The notes beneath the pieces were generated by a model. The model saw only the letters and a list, made by a program, of their open reading frames with translations, was not told the DNA's origin and ran no database searches. A program made the position numbers and the translations under genes. DNA of 64,000 nt from Apostichopus japonicus (taxonomy: Eukaryota > Echinodermata > Holothuroidea > Aspidochirotida > Stichopodidae): contig NC_092580.1 of NCBI RefSeq assembly GCF_037975245.1, positions 22,180,501 to 22,244,500 on the forward strand. Direction: 5' to 3'. The first letter of the stretch is position 1. Each line of letters starts with the position of its first letter. This document shows, one piece after another, positions 40,201 through 50,745 of the stretch.

Positions 40201-42132
40201 AGTTGCACCAGCATACTAGGTATGGAATTCAATCTTCACTTTTGAAGTTTAGACTTCTGTTGACCTCACATGACCTTTGAACTCCAAAGAAAAGAATAAG
40301 GTTCTTGTACCCAAAAAGGTGAATCCACATACCAGGTATATATGAACTTTATGCAGGCTTTCCTTTGGAATTGTCATCTTTATAAGGCATTCATAATTTG
40401 ACCTCTGTTGTTTTCAGATGACCTTTGACCTCAACAGAAAACAATGGTATTCTTGTACTCCATTAGGTGGATCACATCAAATCACTTATCAAGTTAATCC
40501 ACGGTGTACTTTTTGAGTTATCGTAATTTTCAATTCAAGGGCATCATTTGTATAAATACATACTCACTCACACTGTATGCCAGTCAAACCGTCATATAAA
40601 TTTATTGTTAAATGATCATTAAAAGGCAAACTAATTCTGAAATAATCTGAAAAAGGACTTGCGTCAAATGTCTCAGGGATATGCTTCCAAATTAAATATT
40701 TTCCCAAATTGATTCACAGATTGATGCAAGGCTCATCAGTTCATTTACATACCTGTGTGAAGCATTATAAATGTGCTATGTTATAGAATCATACTGTAGC
40801 TCAAAAGGAGAGGAGCTCAGAGGGCATATAATGCAAAAGTTGTATGTTTTTAGAAGATGTACTCTTTATGAGGAAGAAAACATGGAATTTCTTGACGGTT
40901 CTGGCTACTGTATATATTGCATATACTGTATATACAGCGGTATTATAAATATTGTGGGCTACAAATACATAAAATATCATCTTAAGACACACCTACTGTA
41001 AAAGTTCAATGGTTGACAGGAATTGCAGCTCACATTTTGGGTAACAGCTTGAAAAGTTTAACATTTCCCCCCCCCCCCTTTTCTACCCCTCATGATATAC
41101 TGAAGAAAAGGTGTTACCAGTACTCACCCCAGTGAAACAGTTGGAAAATTGCAAGTAGTTACTGTGACTAGCATTTTTGTAATCGCATGCACAAGCCTTC
41201 ACAGCAGCGGAGAAGGTTTCTTCAAGACGGCCCATGTCATAGACACAAAGAGCGGACTGTGTACCGGGATTTAGTTCATATTCAGGGTCGATATTCTCGG
41301 TGAAAACGATGAACAATTTATCACCAAGAAGGTAGGAAGCCTGAGCTATGCTGTATACCGTGTTATCTTTGCCTTCACAAGCTAATTCCACTTCTGTGAA
41401 AGAATACAACGCATCAGTCTGATCTTTCATACAGAGGCGAGTGAGTTTTGGGATGATCCAGCTCTCTTCGTCGTTGGCGTTCTTTCTCCGGGAGGATAGA
41501 AAGTAGACGAACCCATTGTAGAAAAATGTTCCACTGTAATGTATCAAAAAGCTATCCACAGCCGATGAAGATATGATGCTTGTTGCACGATTCCGCTGTA
41601 ATGTCTGCAGCTCTATCTCAATAATCGGCGCTTTTGCTGGCGACTTTTTCACCCCTCTTGCAATATAAAGACTCTCACTTTCCCTCTCTCTACCTGGTGC
41701 AATGACACCGACGGTGGTGTACGGGGAAACCACCGCTTCAACATCCTCCACGGAAGATACGTGATCTATGTCATCAAGAGGTCTGGATTCGCACCCTCCG
41801 TCACCTGCTGAACCACATGTGAATATCTTTTCTTGGGATGCAGATGTTTCCAATATCTTGTATATGTTCTCTTCCCCATATGACAGTTGACTCTGGTCAA
41901 GCTCAAGATCCTCTGAGAGGTAGAAGAGTGCAGTGTTACCAGCTACATAGACTTTATCTGCATGAACTTTTAACAGCGTCAACGTTCTATTATAATTTTG
42001 GTGACTCCGGAATGCCTCCACAAGATAGTGGTCCGCATCGTTTACATGAGGTTCACAATCAGCCTTCGTTAGTAAAATGAATGTGATGAAAAGAGAAAGC
42101 AACTCCGGTCCTCTAAATGGAAACCCTTTCAT
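31117..42132 (-). CDS. PLXN: Plexin, 5' part (seven coding exons, incomplete)
   Basis: Plexins are single-pass receptors for semaphorins that steer axons and cell migration. Seven minus-strand exons join in phase (42132-41128, 37843-37619, 36231-36112, 35445-35333, 32583-32454, 32259-32106, 31213-31117) to give about 615 residues. Residues 1-25 are a signal peptide (MKGFPFRGPELLSLFITFIL). A Sema domain follows to about 450, with the plexin-type SALCVYDMGRLEETF near 306. PSI domain residues are Cys459, 465, 468, 480, 483, 489 and 495, with the core CGWC. An IPT-like segment and FYSC at the entry to PSI-2 close the visible part. Length so far matches the ectodomain start of plexins A and B (full length about 1,900). 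The last segment looks slightly more A-like, but subclass is open. Transmembrane and GAP exons are not seen. Confidence 0.93.
31403..32105 (-). repeat. ~70-bp minisatellite, ten copies, in plexin intron 6
   Basis: The phrase ATGAACATGC recurs at 31411, 31491, 31561, 31631 (variant), 31704, 31774, 31845, 31915, 31986 and 32058, so the period is 70-73 bp except for one 80-bp step. The array fills about four fifths of the 892-bp intron and runs right up to the exon 6 donor. Most units carry GTCAGTAT (minus strand), a copy of that donor. A minus-strand frame across 31,649-32,002 is only the repeat read as protein. Confidence 0.95.
32106..32259 (-). CDS. PLXN: Plexin coding exon 6: IPT-like segment
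   Basis: 154 nt from GATGAACAG|ATAAAC to GCCGGAG|GTCAGT, entering in phase 0 and leaving in phase 1. It encodes INLTVTHLPALAEGQSYECR and ECRSPTRDQLPEVVAG, matching the plexin 'YxCxF ... CxSPxxDQ(L/V)P' block. Its donor GTCAGT is the right-hand end of a minisatellite (see finding). Confidence 0.88.
32454..32583 (-). CDS. PLXN: Plexin coding exon 5: end of PSI and linker
   Basis: 130 nt from TGTTCACAG|TTGTAC to CAAATT|GTAAGT. With the two bases carried over it completes Ser488, then reads CTRYLDCASNEVPGRWLPYD and ITSVTPPSLAIEEDEQI. The 'Trp-(L/P)-Y-(D/E)' and 'V-x-P' pattern is the plexin linker before IPT 1. Confidence 0.9.
33060..33545 (+). repeat. Duplicated interspersed repeat, ~305-bp period
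   Basis: Two diverged copies in tandem: 'tttcttgacctttg' at 33,068 and 33,372, and 'acagtctaggag' at 33,170 and 33,481, with 'gacacactttt' after each. The second ends in CA-rich 'cacacgcacgcactcgctcac'. It is related in style to the 'tgacctttgacctc' repeats at 1-290 and 40.1-40.6 kb. Confidence 0.65.
35140..35220 (-). mobile_element. Possible mobile-element 3' fragment
   Basis: On the minus strand this reads 'gaagaagatcctgctagga' then 'tcgaaacttcaggcc'. I have a general memory of 'gaagatcctgc-aggatcgaaac-tcaggcc' strings near the ends of reverse-transcriptase elements in marine animals, but cannot name the family. No coding domain remains. Confidence 0.25.
35333..35445 (-). CDS. PLXN: Plexin coding exon 4: PSI domain
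   Basis: 113 nt from TTTTTATAG|GTTCTG to AAAAG|GTAAGT, entering in phase 0 and leaving in phase 2. It encodes VLKMSVIDCSQFSTCEEC and then DPSCGWCTLKK, the textbook plexin PSI spacing C-x5-C-x2-C and C-G-W-C. Confidence 0.92.
35446..36111 (-). other. Plexin intron 3
   Basis: 666 bp between Sema and PSI exons. AT-rich; nothing seen beyond the splice signals. Confidence 0.75.
36112..36231 (-). CDS. PLXN: Plexin coding exon 3: end of Sema
   Basis: 120 nt, residues 411-450, from TTTTCGTAG|GCAAAC to GAAACG|GTAAAA, phase 0. The peptide begins ANLNGADSIVYEVVDV and ends LLVLTNET, equivalent to the 'LYVMTEKQV' strand that closes the plexin Sema domain. The donor GTAAAA is weaker than the others. Confidence 0.85.
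36232..37618 (-). other. Plexin intron 2
   Basis: 1.4 kb without coding sequence. It contains one tRNA-like relic (37,184-37,248). Small plus-strand frames at 36,228-36,771 are not recognised. Confidence 0.7.
37184..37248 (-). pseudogene. tRNA-like relic (SINE head or tRNA pseudogene)
   Basis: On the minus strand the sequence begins GCGTCCATAGCCTAATGG, an A-box-like start, and contains a near-perfect B box GGCTCGAATCC (37,194-37,204). Six of seven acceptor-stem pairs form between GCGTCCA and TGGAGGC, and a CCGC/GCGG anticodon stem can close a 7-base loop. The T-stem does not pair and the whole is only 65 nt, so it cannot be a working tRNA. Confidence 0.6.
37619..37843 (-). CDS. PLXN: Plexin coding exon 2: Sema domain
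   Basis: It starts after CTTTCACAG and ends at TTGAAG|GTAAGT, 225 nt, phase 0 at both ends, residues 336-410. The peptide runs from NREFCQRQEVVDKLTCGID to IAFIGTDQGTLLK, which matches the 'GT..G.L.K' turn of the last Sema blades in plexins. Confidence 0.88.
38000..39691. mobile_element. Non-autonomous hAT-like DNA transposon, 1.69 kb
   Basis: The ends are perfect inverted CAGGGTTCG (38,000-38,008) and CGAACCCTG (39,683-39,691). Both flanks carry the same 8 bp, CCATCCAC (37,992-37,999 and 39,692-39,699), a target-site duplication. An 8-bp duplication and CAGGG termini are typical of the hAT superfamily. Just inside each end is a dense array of GGAAGAAACC / GGTTTCTTCC (38,005-38,137 and 39,578-39,690), the position where hAT transposases bind subterminal repeats. 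No transposase frame is present. A second element is nested at 38,810-39,383. Confidence 0.85.
38810..39383. mobile_element. Palindromic TTAA-target MITE, 574 bp, nested
   Basis: TTAA stands at both borders (38,806-38,809 and 39,384-39,387). The ends AGGACTAGTTCAGGTGTC and GACACCTGAACCAATCCT are inverted copies (16 of 18). Inverted similarity continues inwards through 'agtgaagaaa', 'ggagatat' and 'gtgacgtcatatcctcac', so most of the element is one large palindrome. TTAA duplication points to the piggyBac or Kolobok superfamilies; I cannot choose between them. It has no coding capacity. Confidence 0.85.
40140..40560 (+). repeat. 'tgacctttgacctc' repeat, about three tandem units
   Basis: Motifs 'atgacctttga', 'aaggtt..t.gtac' and 'tttgaagttt' recur every ~125 bp in diverged units, ending in 'tttttgagttatcg'. 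The same order of motifs begins the window at 1-290. Confidence 0.65.
41128..42132 (-). CDS. PLXN: Plexin coding exon 1: signal peptide and most of Sema
   Basis: This exon encodes residues 1-335 and ends exactly on a codon at CACTGGG|GTGAGT. The ATG at 42132 starts a clear signal peptide, and no other start fits. The Sema part carries NRTLTLLKVHADKVYVAGN, the GEENIYKILE blade and the Cys-rich KACACDY segment before NCFTG. Reading past the donor gives 14 non-homologous codons and a stop, which supports the splice site. Confidence 0.92.
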
Positions 42133-42161
42133 TTTTACTTGGTAGTAGGTCCAACAGGATC
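42133..42161 (-). promoter_or_regulatory. Plexin 5'UTR end with overlapping upstream ORF
   Basis: The 5'UTR part of the first coding exon appears to start after 'catgtatgcag' (acceptor at about 42,162-42,163). The first three bases are ATG, opening a 15-codon frame (MILLDLLPSKNERVSI-stop) that overlaps the plexin ATG out of frame. If the acceptor is right, scanning ribosomes meet this start first, so it could damp plexin translation. Confidence 0.4.
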
Positions 42162-42163
42162 AT

Positions 42164-45100
42164 CTGCATACATGTGGTCGGGCAGCAATGATATATGGAT
42201 ATATCTGTGGTGCAAATAAAGAAAGACAAGCTGTCTGAAATCTATTACAAATCATTTTGTCGGTATAAAGTAAGTGTCAAAATTACAATGAACAGAGGAT
42301 GTCACCTGATACCCAAGAGTGTAACGATATCTGTGCTTGCGTTACATGTAAACAACATTTATAAAAATGATAAATGATCTAGCATCAATTTTCAGCTCAG
42401 CTACTGATGATGCCTGCATGCTCAGCATGGTACTATAAATGTAACTGTACACCACACAAGGAGGGCAACTGAAATCGGGATTGGACTGGAATTGTAGAAA
42501 AAGGAGGTTGAGAACAAATGTAGAACTGAGGGAGGAGAGGTGAAACAAGAAATGGTTGCATAAAGGAGGGCCACAGATTAAAGGAATATATACATATACT
42601 GTAACACTCCAGTGCTAGGTAAGAAATGAGTGTAACTATGGTTCCTTGCCAATTCTAATAAAGGTATCATCTGATAATCTGCCCTGATAGATCAAGTGTA
42701 AACTACAATGTAACATATAATGTACACTGCATCATTTGAGAACTCTAAAATGCAGTCCATAAGTGCATTATTTTACAATGGATACTGTATACCTTGCTAT
42801 AAGGAGCACATAACTGTCTGCTCACCACTCCAGCTTAGCTTTAGACAACAAAAAACCTGTATACTACTGTCAAGAGAGCTTAAATGAAACAACCAAAAGA
42901 CTGACTACTGTACCACTGATTATCTTGTCTCTCAGTTAAGGAAATCTGCCTTCTCACACTATTCACTAAGAGTCTGGATGAGGAAACTACATACTGGTGA
43001 CATTCTGCTGGGCAATAATTTAAAATTTAACTCCATAATTCTTTGTATGAGATTTATATAGATTTTGGAATTTTTGGATAGAAAATTTGGATAGAGATTG
43101 GAATATTGAAGAGAAAAAGGTAAGCGTTCTACAAAATAAAACCTGTTCATACAGATTTACATTCATGTGGCACCAAATGTACAGTACAATGTTTGTATAA
43201 AATTGTATTGTGAGATACCAGAAAAAGTAACCCCCCCTAATCGATCCATTTGAAGTTTTTCCCTACAGGTACGACACAATTATTCTCAATCAAAATAATT
43301 TAACCCTAACCCCTCGGAAACTTAACCACATAATGACAAAGCAAGGTTGGCCTATTTTACTTCTGATTGCGTGATGTTTTGTTGTTTTTTTACTTCATAA
43401 CATTTATCTGGGATTCTTTCTTATAATATTTGAAAGAATAAAATCACTGGATACTAGGGTTCGCCATTGATATCACATCAAAATGGACAACAGTCACAAC
43501 ACATGATCAACAACTTGAGGAGGCTGCTAGCCAAGATCCCATGTTTTAAAGCTTGTTGGAAACCCTGCAAGTTACATTAATGTTAGTATAATATTATAAT
43601 TTATAATTTTAGGTTTACAGTCTTGTTCAGGGCCAAGGCCCTCTCACACGACTTTACAACTTAACCCTGGTCATTGGTAACTTGTCACACCTACACACCA
43701 AAGTGTGCACAATTTAATCAATCTCTCCTGGGGCACCACAGTGCACCACAACCACGTGTCCCCGGGGGACTTCCCATAGGGTGCAGCCACAAACCGTCGC
43801 TAACAACTATATTTACAAGCTACCTCGCAAGTCCCCATTTATACACCTGGGTGAAGAGAGACAATGGAGATAAAGCCCCTTGCCCAAGGACACAACATAA
43901 TGATCTGGCCAGGGCTCGAACCTGTAATCCTTAAATCACAAGTCCACTGCCTTAACCACTTCACCACAACGCCCTCCTAGTAATAACAACTAAATATGAG
44001 ACTGGAACAGATCATAATAACAGCAACGAAATTGTAGTTTTTGCACAGAGGTAATAAATATATAAACCGTCAGTGGAGCTTTAATAATGTACAGCTGTGT
44101 GGATTCTGTACGTGTATATCTAACCTGAAGTGCTTTAGGTTTCATCAAATACTTTTATTACAGGTTCTCAGATCTATTTGTCGGTAATGCCGGATGGTGG
44201 CCAATCCACTGAATTGTCGGATAATTGCCTGACCTTATGACAGATGCCTGGCCGGCCTTATTTGTGCCTACTGTAGGTGTAGACACAACTCTTCTTTCTA
44301 GATATCTAATTTGAAACATGTTGATCTTTTGTAAGTCAGCCCACTGTAAGGAAAGTACTGTACTTCAAGCAATGCATAGTTACTAGTGATGATAACGGTC
44401 AAATAACTTGCTACCAAGTCTACTGTACCACCTTTCAAACCTTACAATGCAATGCGCCGTTGAACGAATTACTCATTAAAATGTGATTGAAGAATTCCTT
44501 AAAACATTTGTTGGGGTTCATTTGCATAAAATTGCTATTTTAGTTAAGCAATGGGAGATAATTCACAATACACTGTGCAAACCATGTGACGGCACTTGTA
44601 CAGTGCACTGCCATATCATACTTGCGTTAGGCTATAGTTCCAACCTGTTCTTTCACTTACGCTAGCGCACCAGGAGGTCTTATCAACAGTACTAAAAGCT
44701 TAGTTGAAAAGTCTGCAGGGAGTGTACATCAATCAACCCTTATTGTTAAATGGTAACGTCCATTGTGTAATTATGGAACAATGGCACGTTGCTTGATTCA
44801 CATCAACATATAAGGGAATATCATTTAATTAATGATGAAATTAAAAAGAACCCACATGATTTTTTATCTCTCTTTCATTACTTCAAACAAAAATGTAACT
44901 AAAAAATGGAGAACAATGACAGTGTTTTATTTTACGATTTTTGCAGACCAGGTAGTGACTGCTTAGACTGGGTAGTGGTTTTACCCATTCCAATTACTAC
45001 TCAGTACTGTGCGCACTGTGTATTGATTTGGAAGGTTTAGTGTGTCTATTAAGAACTTTATTTAAAGCATATTCAGCAAGATTTGTTTCTTTAGAATAAT

Positions 45101-46840
45101 AACAGCCTACAGTTAATTGTTAGAAATGACAGTTTTCACAATATAAGGGCTTTGAGAGGTAACATTAATTTGCCAGTTCAACTTGTAAGTTGTGAACTTG
45201 AAACAAACTTGTAATGCAGGTTATTTTATTAATTATCCAAATCATTTCAATATATCTAGCATTCAAACCAAATGAGAAGGATTCCTACCCATAAACTTAA
45301 ACTGAGTGTAACTATATATTACAAGCTAAAACTTCTCTATACTAAAATCTAGCATGACATAAATTTAAGGATAATTTTAACAGAATGGACAAATTTGCAA
45401 TTCCATTGTAAGTATGTAGGCTAGTACTATCATTTAAGTAGGCCCTCTATTGTTTCTTTCTAAATAATTTCCCATAAATGAGGTCTTTTTCTTGTAATTT
45501 AGAAAACAAAGAGACCCACATTCTTACACATATAGAATTAACATCATTTACACTCTCTTTGGAGAAACTGATACACTGGATAGTATTAAAAGGCCTAGGA
45601 ATCATCGCAAAAGGAACCTGTGTTCTAGGCTACATGTATAGTAAAGGCTTCATAACTAACACACCTTTGTAATTGATGCACGCACCTTCAATTCAAATTA
45701 GCAACGAGCAGGCAACCTTAAATTTTTGCAGCAAAGCAGAGTTACATATGTCATGCATTTGAATCCATTTTCAGCTATGTGCTGATCAAATTGTGGTTTG
45801 TTTTCTTAAGCTTTTTTAACACCCTCTCCTCAGTTTTGCACGTAATTTTGGCATTTTGAAAACTTACTCCATAAAAATAAACCAAAATTACCTCAGCATA
45901 ATACCACTTCTCTCTGCCATCTGACCTGTCTGAGCGTAGAAGGTTCAGAGCATAGCAAACAGCATCCAGGGTGAATGAAGGTATAATTACCAAAAAGTTA
46001 CAGTTAGCCTATCAACGAATGTGTCAATTTCGGGGTATGAAGAAATTGAAAGGGCAGACATTTAGTAGTCAAATTCTGCTCAATTGTACATTGCATACAG
46101 TAGGCACTGAACAATAAATATTTTGAGATCACTACATTTCTGAGTAACCACACGTATGAAAAACGCATACAGTTGAGCGATTTGGATTTTTCCTTGAGAG
46201 ACATTGTTGATCAAATCCTTAAGTGCATCAATTATGAGCCCACCATGCGATATGGTGTATCATTCTAGTGTACAGCAAAAAGAATAGCAATGCGACCATA
46301 GAATAAAGTTATTAGCATGCACTTAAAATGCACCAATTCTTTTACACACTCCTAACTAGCATTTCTGTTTCATTCCTAAATCCAACTTTGCTCATTATCT
46401 CTGGAACTGTTACTGTTAGTACATTTTAGCAGCATGTTATTGTTACTATGTTAGTAGGCCTATCATATTTTCTACTGTACTACAGATATATTCTTTCTGA
46501 ATCTTTGTAATTATGACCAAAAGAAAGATCAATATTTAACAAAAATGGACAGTATGCCTACCTTAGACCTCCAACTACTAACGTTAATACTGTAAGTGTA
46601 ACTCACTGGCATTAAATCTGGCCCTAACGTTCTAGTACTAGGCCCTCGGCTTGGTTTAATACTGAGTCGTTAGTGTTATTGGTAGCCTACTACCAGTACC
46701 AGAGGCTAGCCTAGATTAGAAGAAATGGTAACTTGTGGCCTAACGTATAGGCTAACTGAGTAAACAAGAACCCGATGTTGTCATTGAAACTCAATAATCA
46801 GTTAAAACCATAACGACGAATTGAGACAATTTACACTCAC
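42164..46840 (-). other. Probable plexin 5'UTR intron
   Basis: 4.7 kb between the first coding exon and a putative 5'UTR exon. It contains a tRNA-derived SINE (43,615-43,977) and otherwise AT-rich DNA. Frames at 42,195, 44,483, 45,478 and 45,775 are not recognised. Confidence 0.5.
43615..43977 (-). mobile_element. tRNA-derived SINE
   Basis: Read on the minus strand, the head 'gttgtggtgaagtggttaa' resembles an RNA polymerase III A box (TGGTGAAGTGG), followed by a perfect B box GGTTCGAGCCC (43,912-43,922). After the head comes 'tgtccttgggcaaggggct' and 'cacccaggtgtataaatgg', a conserved 3' domain that I recall from SINEs of several marine invertebrate lineages. The 3' boundary near 43,615 is approximate. 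Promoter boxes look intact, but there is no sign of current activity. Confidence 0.8.
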
Positions 46841-46930
46841 CAAGTACGCATTTTGACGAGATGTGTAGATCTTCAAAGCTGGGTCGATAGTGGTTCCAGT
46901 ATATAGTGAGGAAACGTTAGGTAGACTGCG
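46841..46930 (-). other. Putative plexin non-coding first exon
   Basis: On the minus strand the sequence TACTTG|GTGAGTGT at 46,841/46,840 is a strong 5' splice site, preceded by non-repetitive, moderately GC-rich DNA and located upstream of the plexin start. The 5' limit is a guess. The exon holds one ATG (ATGCGTACTTG), which after splicing to 42,161 would run at once into TGA, another tiny upstream ORF. The only evidence is the donor and position. Confidence 0.4.
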
Positions 46931-48254
46931 GCCACTTTTCAAAAGTAATGGTATTGGTACCAAAGGACGTAAGTATAGGCCTATATATTATGTGTGTTTG
47001 TATTACATGACCGCACCTCAGCTCAGAAGTCAACCAAGTTAGCTTACGGTCGTGTGCTCACGTACCCGCGTAGCGATAGTTGGCTCTTCTATTGGTCCCA
47101 AGTAGATAAATTATGAGTGTAGTTAAGGACACAACAAATACAGCTAGCTGTGCAGTCTCGATACAAAGCGTGTGGGTAGCACTCGCTATGTGACTCAGGT
47201 TTCAAATCGCAGTATCACATACCAGAGTGACTAACATCCAATAAACTTCGCCAGCTTAGTTAGCGGAGATCGGTGAGAAACAATTGCTGACGAAACTATC
47301 CTTGTTGGAGTCAAGTTTATCTGCCAATGAGCTTCTTCCGAAGATGCAAAATGGACAGAACATTCGTCAGTTATAACCTGAAGATGACATTTTGTACCAG
47401 GCATTAGAAAAATGTTCCTTACTGGCTCGCGATCTCTCAGAGCCCAAGTTTACAATGAACTTATTCTTCGATAATTTCAAATCAGGGGATTCCAGTCCCA
47501 ATGTAACGAGGGCGCCAGTCGAATTTTTACGACCCTGACAAAAACTTATAATTGTGCATGTACTAAAGCGCCATTTATATCCCTACCAAAAAGAAAATGT
47601 ATTTTGTATTTGAGGTGGTTAAACCACACAGTTTTTTTTTCTACAAGGACATTTACGGTAAAGTTTAACACATGGACATATATTATAGGTATACAAGATG
47701 CAGATTTTCCGCGAAAGTTGTGTTGACTTGCTCTGAACAGTGGCTCGATCGCTTAAAATCTGTATTTACGATTAAACTTACTTTTTAACTCTTATTTTGA
47801 TCATTTTATTATTTTTTATTGAAAACACATGCGGCGAATTAATTCTTTGGAAGGATATATGATTACTTTAATTAAAGGGATAACAAGTATCGATACAATA
47901 AAGTAGACCGGTACTGTATGTTATATTATTCACGACGTTATCATAAACACGTATGTAGGCCTACAGAAACAAATCGGTACAATAAACTGAATAGGAAATT
48001 GTAAGCAAGTTGTGCCGAAAGAAGGAGTCATTCATTCGAGTTTTCTACTCTGCTATACCGAGTCATGATCCAGCATCACTGCCTGTGCCCGTCCCCGCCA
48101 GTGTTCTACCCCTGGAACCGTCGGCGGTGTGTTACATTCAAGCGCACCTCGTGTGGCCCCTTCTCCACTATAGACGTAGGCCCTACGTACAGGTCAGGAA
48201 TGTAAACAAAGCGGTCTGGTTACGTAATAAGCTAACTCTTACTAGCTCTAACTT
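46931..48254. other. Intergenic spacer, likely plexin promoter side
   Basis: CpG-richer than average (46,900-47,550), as expected near a transcription start, with several TAGGCCTA palindromes (46,976; 47,956). No coding exon recognised. A plus-strand frame at 48,010-48,285 is Pro-rich at first and not assignable. Confidence 0.35.
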
Positions 48255-49220
48255 AGATTTATTTCTTATTTATCTATTTATCTGATTGGCATGAACATAT
48301 TTCTCACCTGTGTTCGCATGTTGCTAAAGGTTTTGGAATAATCGGTAGATCTAAACAGATATTGCCAAAACATATTCTGCGCACCCTTTATTTAACTCTC
48401 GTTTATTCCCACCTCTGCTACTGTAGCCTTGCTTGGTCTGGCACTATTAATACCTCTCTAAAAACGTGATTTGTGCTCCAAAAACGAGCTATCAGACATA
48501 TTACAAATTCTGCTCCACGTGAACACACCAGTGCACATGTTAAGTCAGTTAACTTGTTAAAATTAAGTGACTTCATCGAAGTAAATATTGCAACTTTCAC
48601 ATATCGCTACTTCAACAATTTCTTACCTTGAGGTTTTCTAATTTCCTCATTCTTAACTCCCGAGTTCACAATTATAATACACGTCAAAACAATGGCCTTC
48701 GTCTTCCTGGTAATCGGCCAACTTTTTCCAAGGCAAGCTTGCATTATCAAGCAATCAGCACCTGGAATTCCATACTACGCAAAATGTACACTCCTTACTG
48801 GTTACAACTTTACAAGATCCCTTATAAACCACTACATAAGACTTTAAGTATCTAGTTTTTTTTGTACGCTGTAGCCATCCTTTTGTTATTGTATTCCTCT
48901 TTTTTCCCTCATATTTATATATATTTATTGGGTGGGGGGGTGGGGGTGGGTACGTGTTGGTGTGCGGGTGGATCTTAGTGTTACTTTTTTTCCTGTTCTC
49001 TCTGTTTATTTATGGAAGCGCTCTTCTAGATAAGCCCCTTGGGGTTTTTGGAATTCTTCCTTTCACAATTTCCCTTGTTGTTTATACATTTTGCCACTTA
49101 TTTAACTTCTCTGTATTGAAATTGTGAATATTGAAATGAAATGAATTGAAATGTGAAATGATGTGAAATCAAATCAAATCAAATCAAATCAAATCAAATC
49201 ACATGAAATGAAATGAAGAG
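48255..49220 (+). mobile_element. Degenerate LINE 3' end (reverse transcriptase C-terminus)
   Basis: The plus strand reads HVAKGFGIIGRSKQILPKH, LRTLYLTLVYSHLCYCSLAW, VLQKRAIRHITNSAP and, after a frameshift, VHNYNTRQNNGLRLPGNRP and STWNSILRK. These are the familiar C-terminal blocks of non-LTR retrotransposon reverse transcriptases ('LQKRAIR', 'YNTR', 'WN.L'). Two in-frame TGA codons (one before FVLQKR, one after NNFLP) and the frameshift make it dead. The 3' tail ends in an (AAATC)n run at 49,166-49,200. The 5' part is missing, as usual for truncated LINEs. Confidence 0.82.
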
Positions 49221-49299
49221 TTCCCGGCTCATCTGCCGTGTTATAATGCTCGACAAGTACTCAGTGCTCGAAAGTGAGGGCGTTTGTGGGCGCCGTGAC

Positions 49300-49725
49300 A
49301 GGCTCAGAATAAGTTGACCTGATAGCTAGACCTGATTATAATGCTTAAAGTACCGTGTTTGTCCAAAGCATTCTTATACCATTCACATTACTGCACAACT
49401 TTCTCAGGCAAACCATTCCATTCAGTCACCACCCTATTTGCAAAAAAATATGCCGAATATTAATCCTACTTCGCAACTTCTGGAGTTTAAGACAATGACC
49501 TCTGGTACAACTACAAGGTGATATAGCTTTGTTGTTTTGTAATTGTTATCACAATAGCCCCAAATTTTTGCTCCATACACTGTTTCCTAATGCACGTGAT
49601 TTGTGGTTCTGGTTCACAAAAATCCTCAACAACATTGAACCAATGTAAAAATTCCCCTTTAGTGGAAAATGCTGTTAAAGTAGATGGTATATAGTCAAGT
49701 ACACGGTAGACGTGGATGACCATTT
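49300..49725 (-). mobile_element. Second degenerate LINE 3' end, opposite strand
   Basis: Minus-strand translation gives TRGHCLKLQKLRSR, then in another frame YFFANRVVTEWNGLPEKVVQ and WYKNALDKHG. These are the C-terminal 'TRGH..KL.K...R', 'FF..RVV..WN.LP..VV' and 'F...LDKH' blocks of a CR1-like LINE clade. Several stops and a frameshift are present. An upstream frame (49,511-49,723) probably belongs to the same relic. Confidence 0.72.
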
Positions 49726-50745
49726 CTCTAGCATATTTAGGAACAAATCTGAAGACATGGAATCAAATTTATCATAATCATACGATTTCGGTTCCCAATG
49801 TTTCATCGCCCTGCATATACTTTTATCTTACTAGTATGCTAATGACATGCATGCGCAATATACAAATTAGAAAATTTCTAAGTAGTGGCTTAACTTCATT
49901 ATTTTCAATTTGAAAAGAAATAATTTTACCTCTTTTTTTTTCAATGAAACTTTAAAGCATTGGCAAATGTATATCAACTTGAAGAACTCACTTATAATTT
50001 CGTGTAATGTATACAGCACTATGCTACATATAAGAATACACATTGGCAATATATTTATGCAAAACATTATAATGTTGTATGTTTACTCGTCAATCATTCA
50101 TGAAAGTGTACAACCCTGTCTTCCTACAGGAGGCTGTAGCGGTTGTGGTGAAGTCAATACGTGCAGTTTACAATGGAGCTATTGCGGTGACTTTGTAACC
50201 GTATATCGTATAAACTCCCACAATAGGCGGGCTACCTTTCCCAGATCCGACCGTTCCAGTTTATATTTTCTAAGCAACGGGAAGGAAATTATATATAAAC
50301 ACTGACGCAATGAGAGCTCTACATTAAAGTGAATCATTATTACAAACAAATCGTCATTTTTGGTTTGCTTTATAATTATGACATCAGATGGTGTAACTTA
50401 TAGCTAGCCATTAATCTCAGTGAATAGTTTTAGAGGGTTATGGTAGCATAAGGAATGGTACTGTGGATATATTTTCGTGTTTGCAACTATATATTAATAT
50501 GTTATCATTAGGAGCTGTGATGATGATGCCCCTTTAACTTATGAACATATATACTTCGCGTTACCACACTGTTTTTCTTTTCAATCAGACAACCGCAGTG
50601 AGTTGAGTTACGTTAGATCCATTTTAAAATGAAGTAGAGCGTATCAGATGACTATAGGACTCATGTCTTTCTTGGCGAATAACATATTACATTGTTATAG
50701 AAGACCTAGCCTAACTATTTCATTTGTGACAACAACAAGAAAATA
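49726..50745. other. Spacer upstream of the receptor gene
   Basis: About 1 kb of AT-rich DNA. Poly-T at 49,933. A plus-strand frame at 49,910-50,305 carries Cys-rich VQPCLPTGGCSGCGEVNTC near its end but has no family I recognise. The receptor promoter and 5'UTR must lie in its right part; no clear TATA box chosen. Confidence 0.4.

Larger units (their letters stand above)
37844..41127 (-). other. Plexin intron 1 (first intron inside the coding region)
   Basis: 3.3 kb dominated by mobile DNA: a 1.69-kb hAT-like element (38,000-39,691) with a nested TTAA element, followed by a 'tgacctttgacctc' repeat (40,140-40,560) and a poly-C run at 41,070. No exon seen. Confidence 0.75.
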
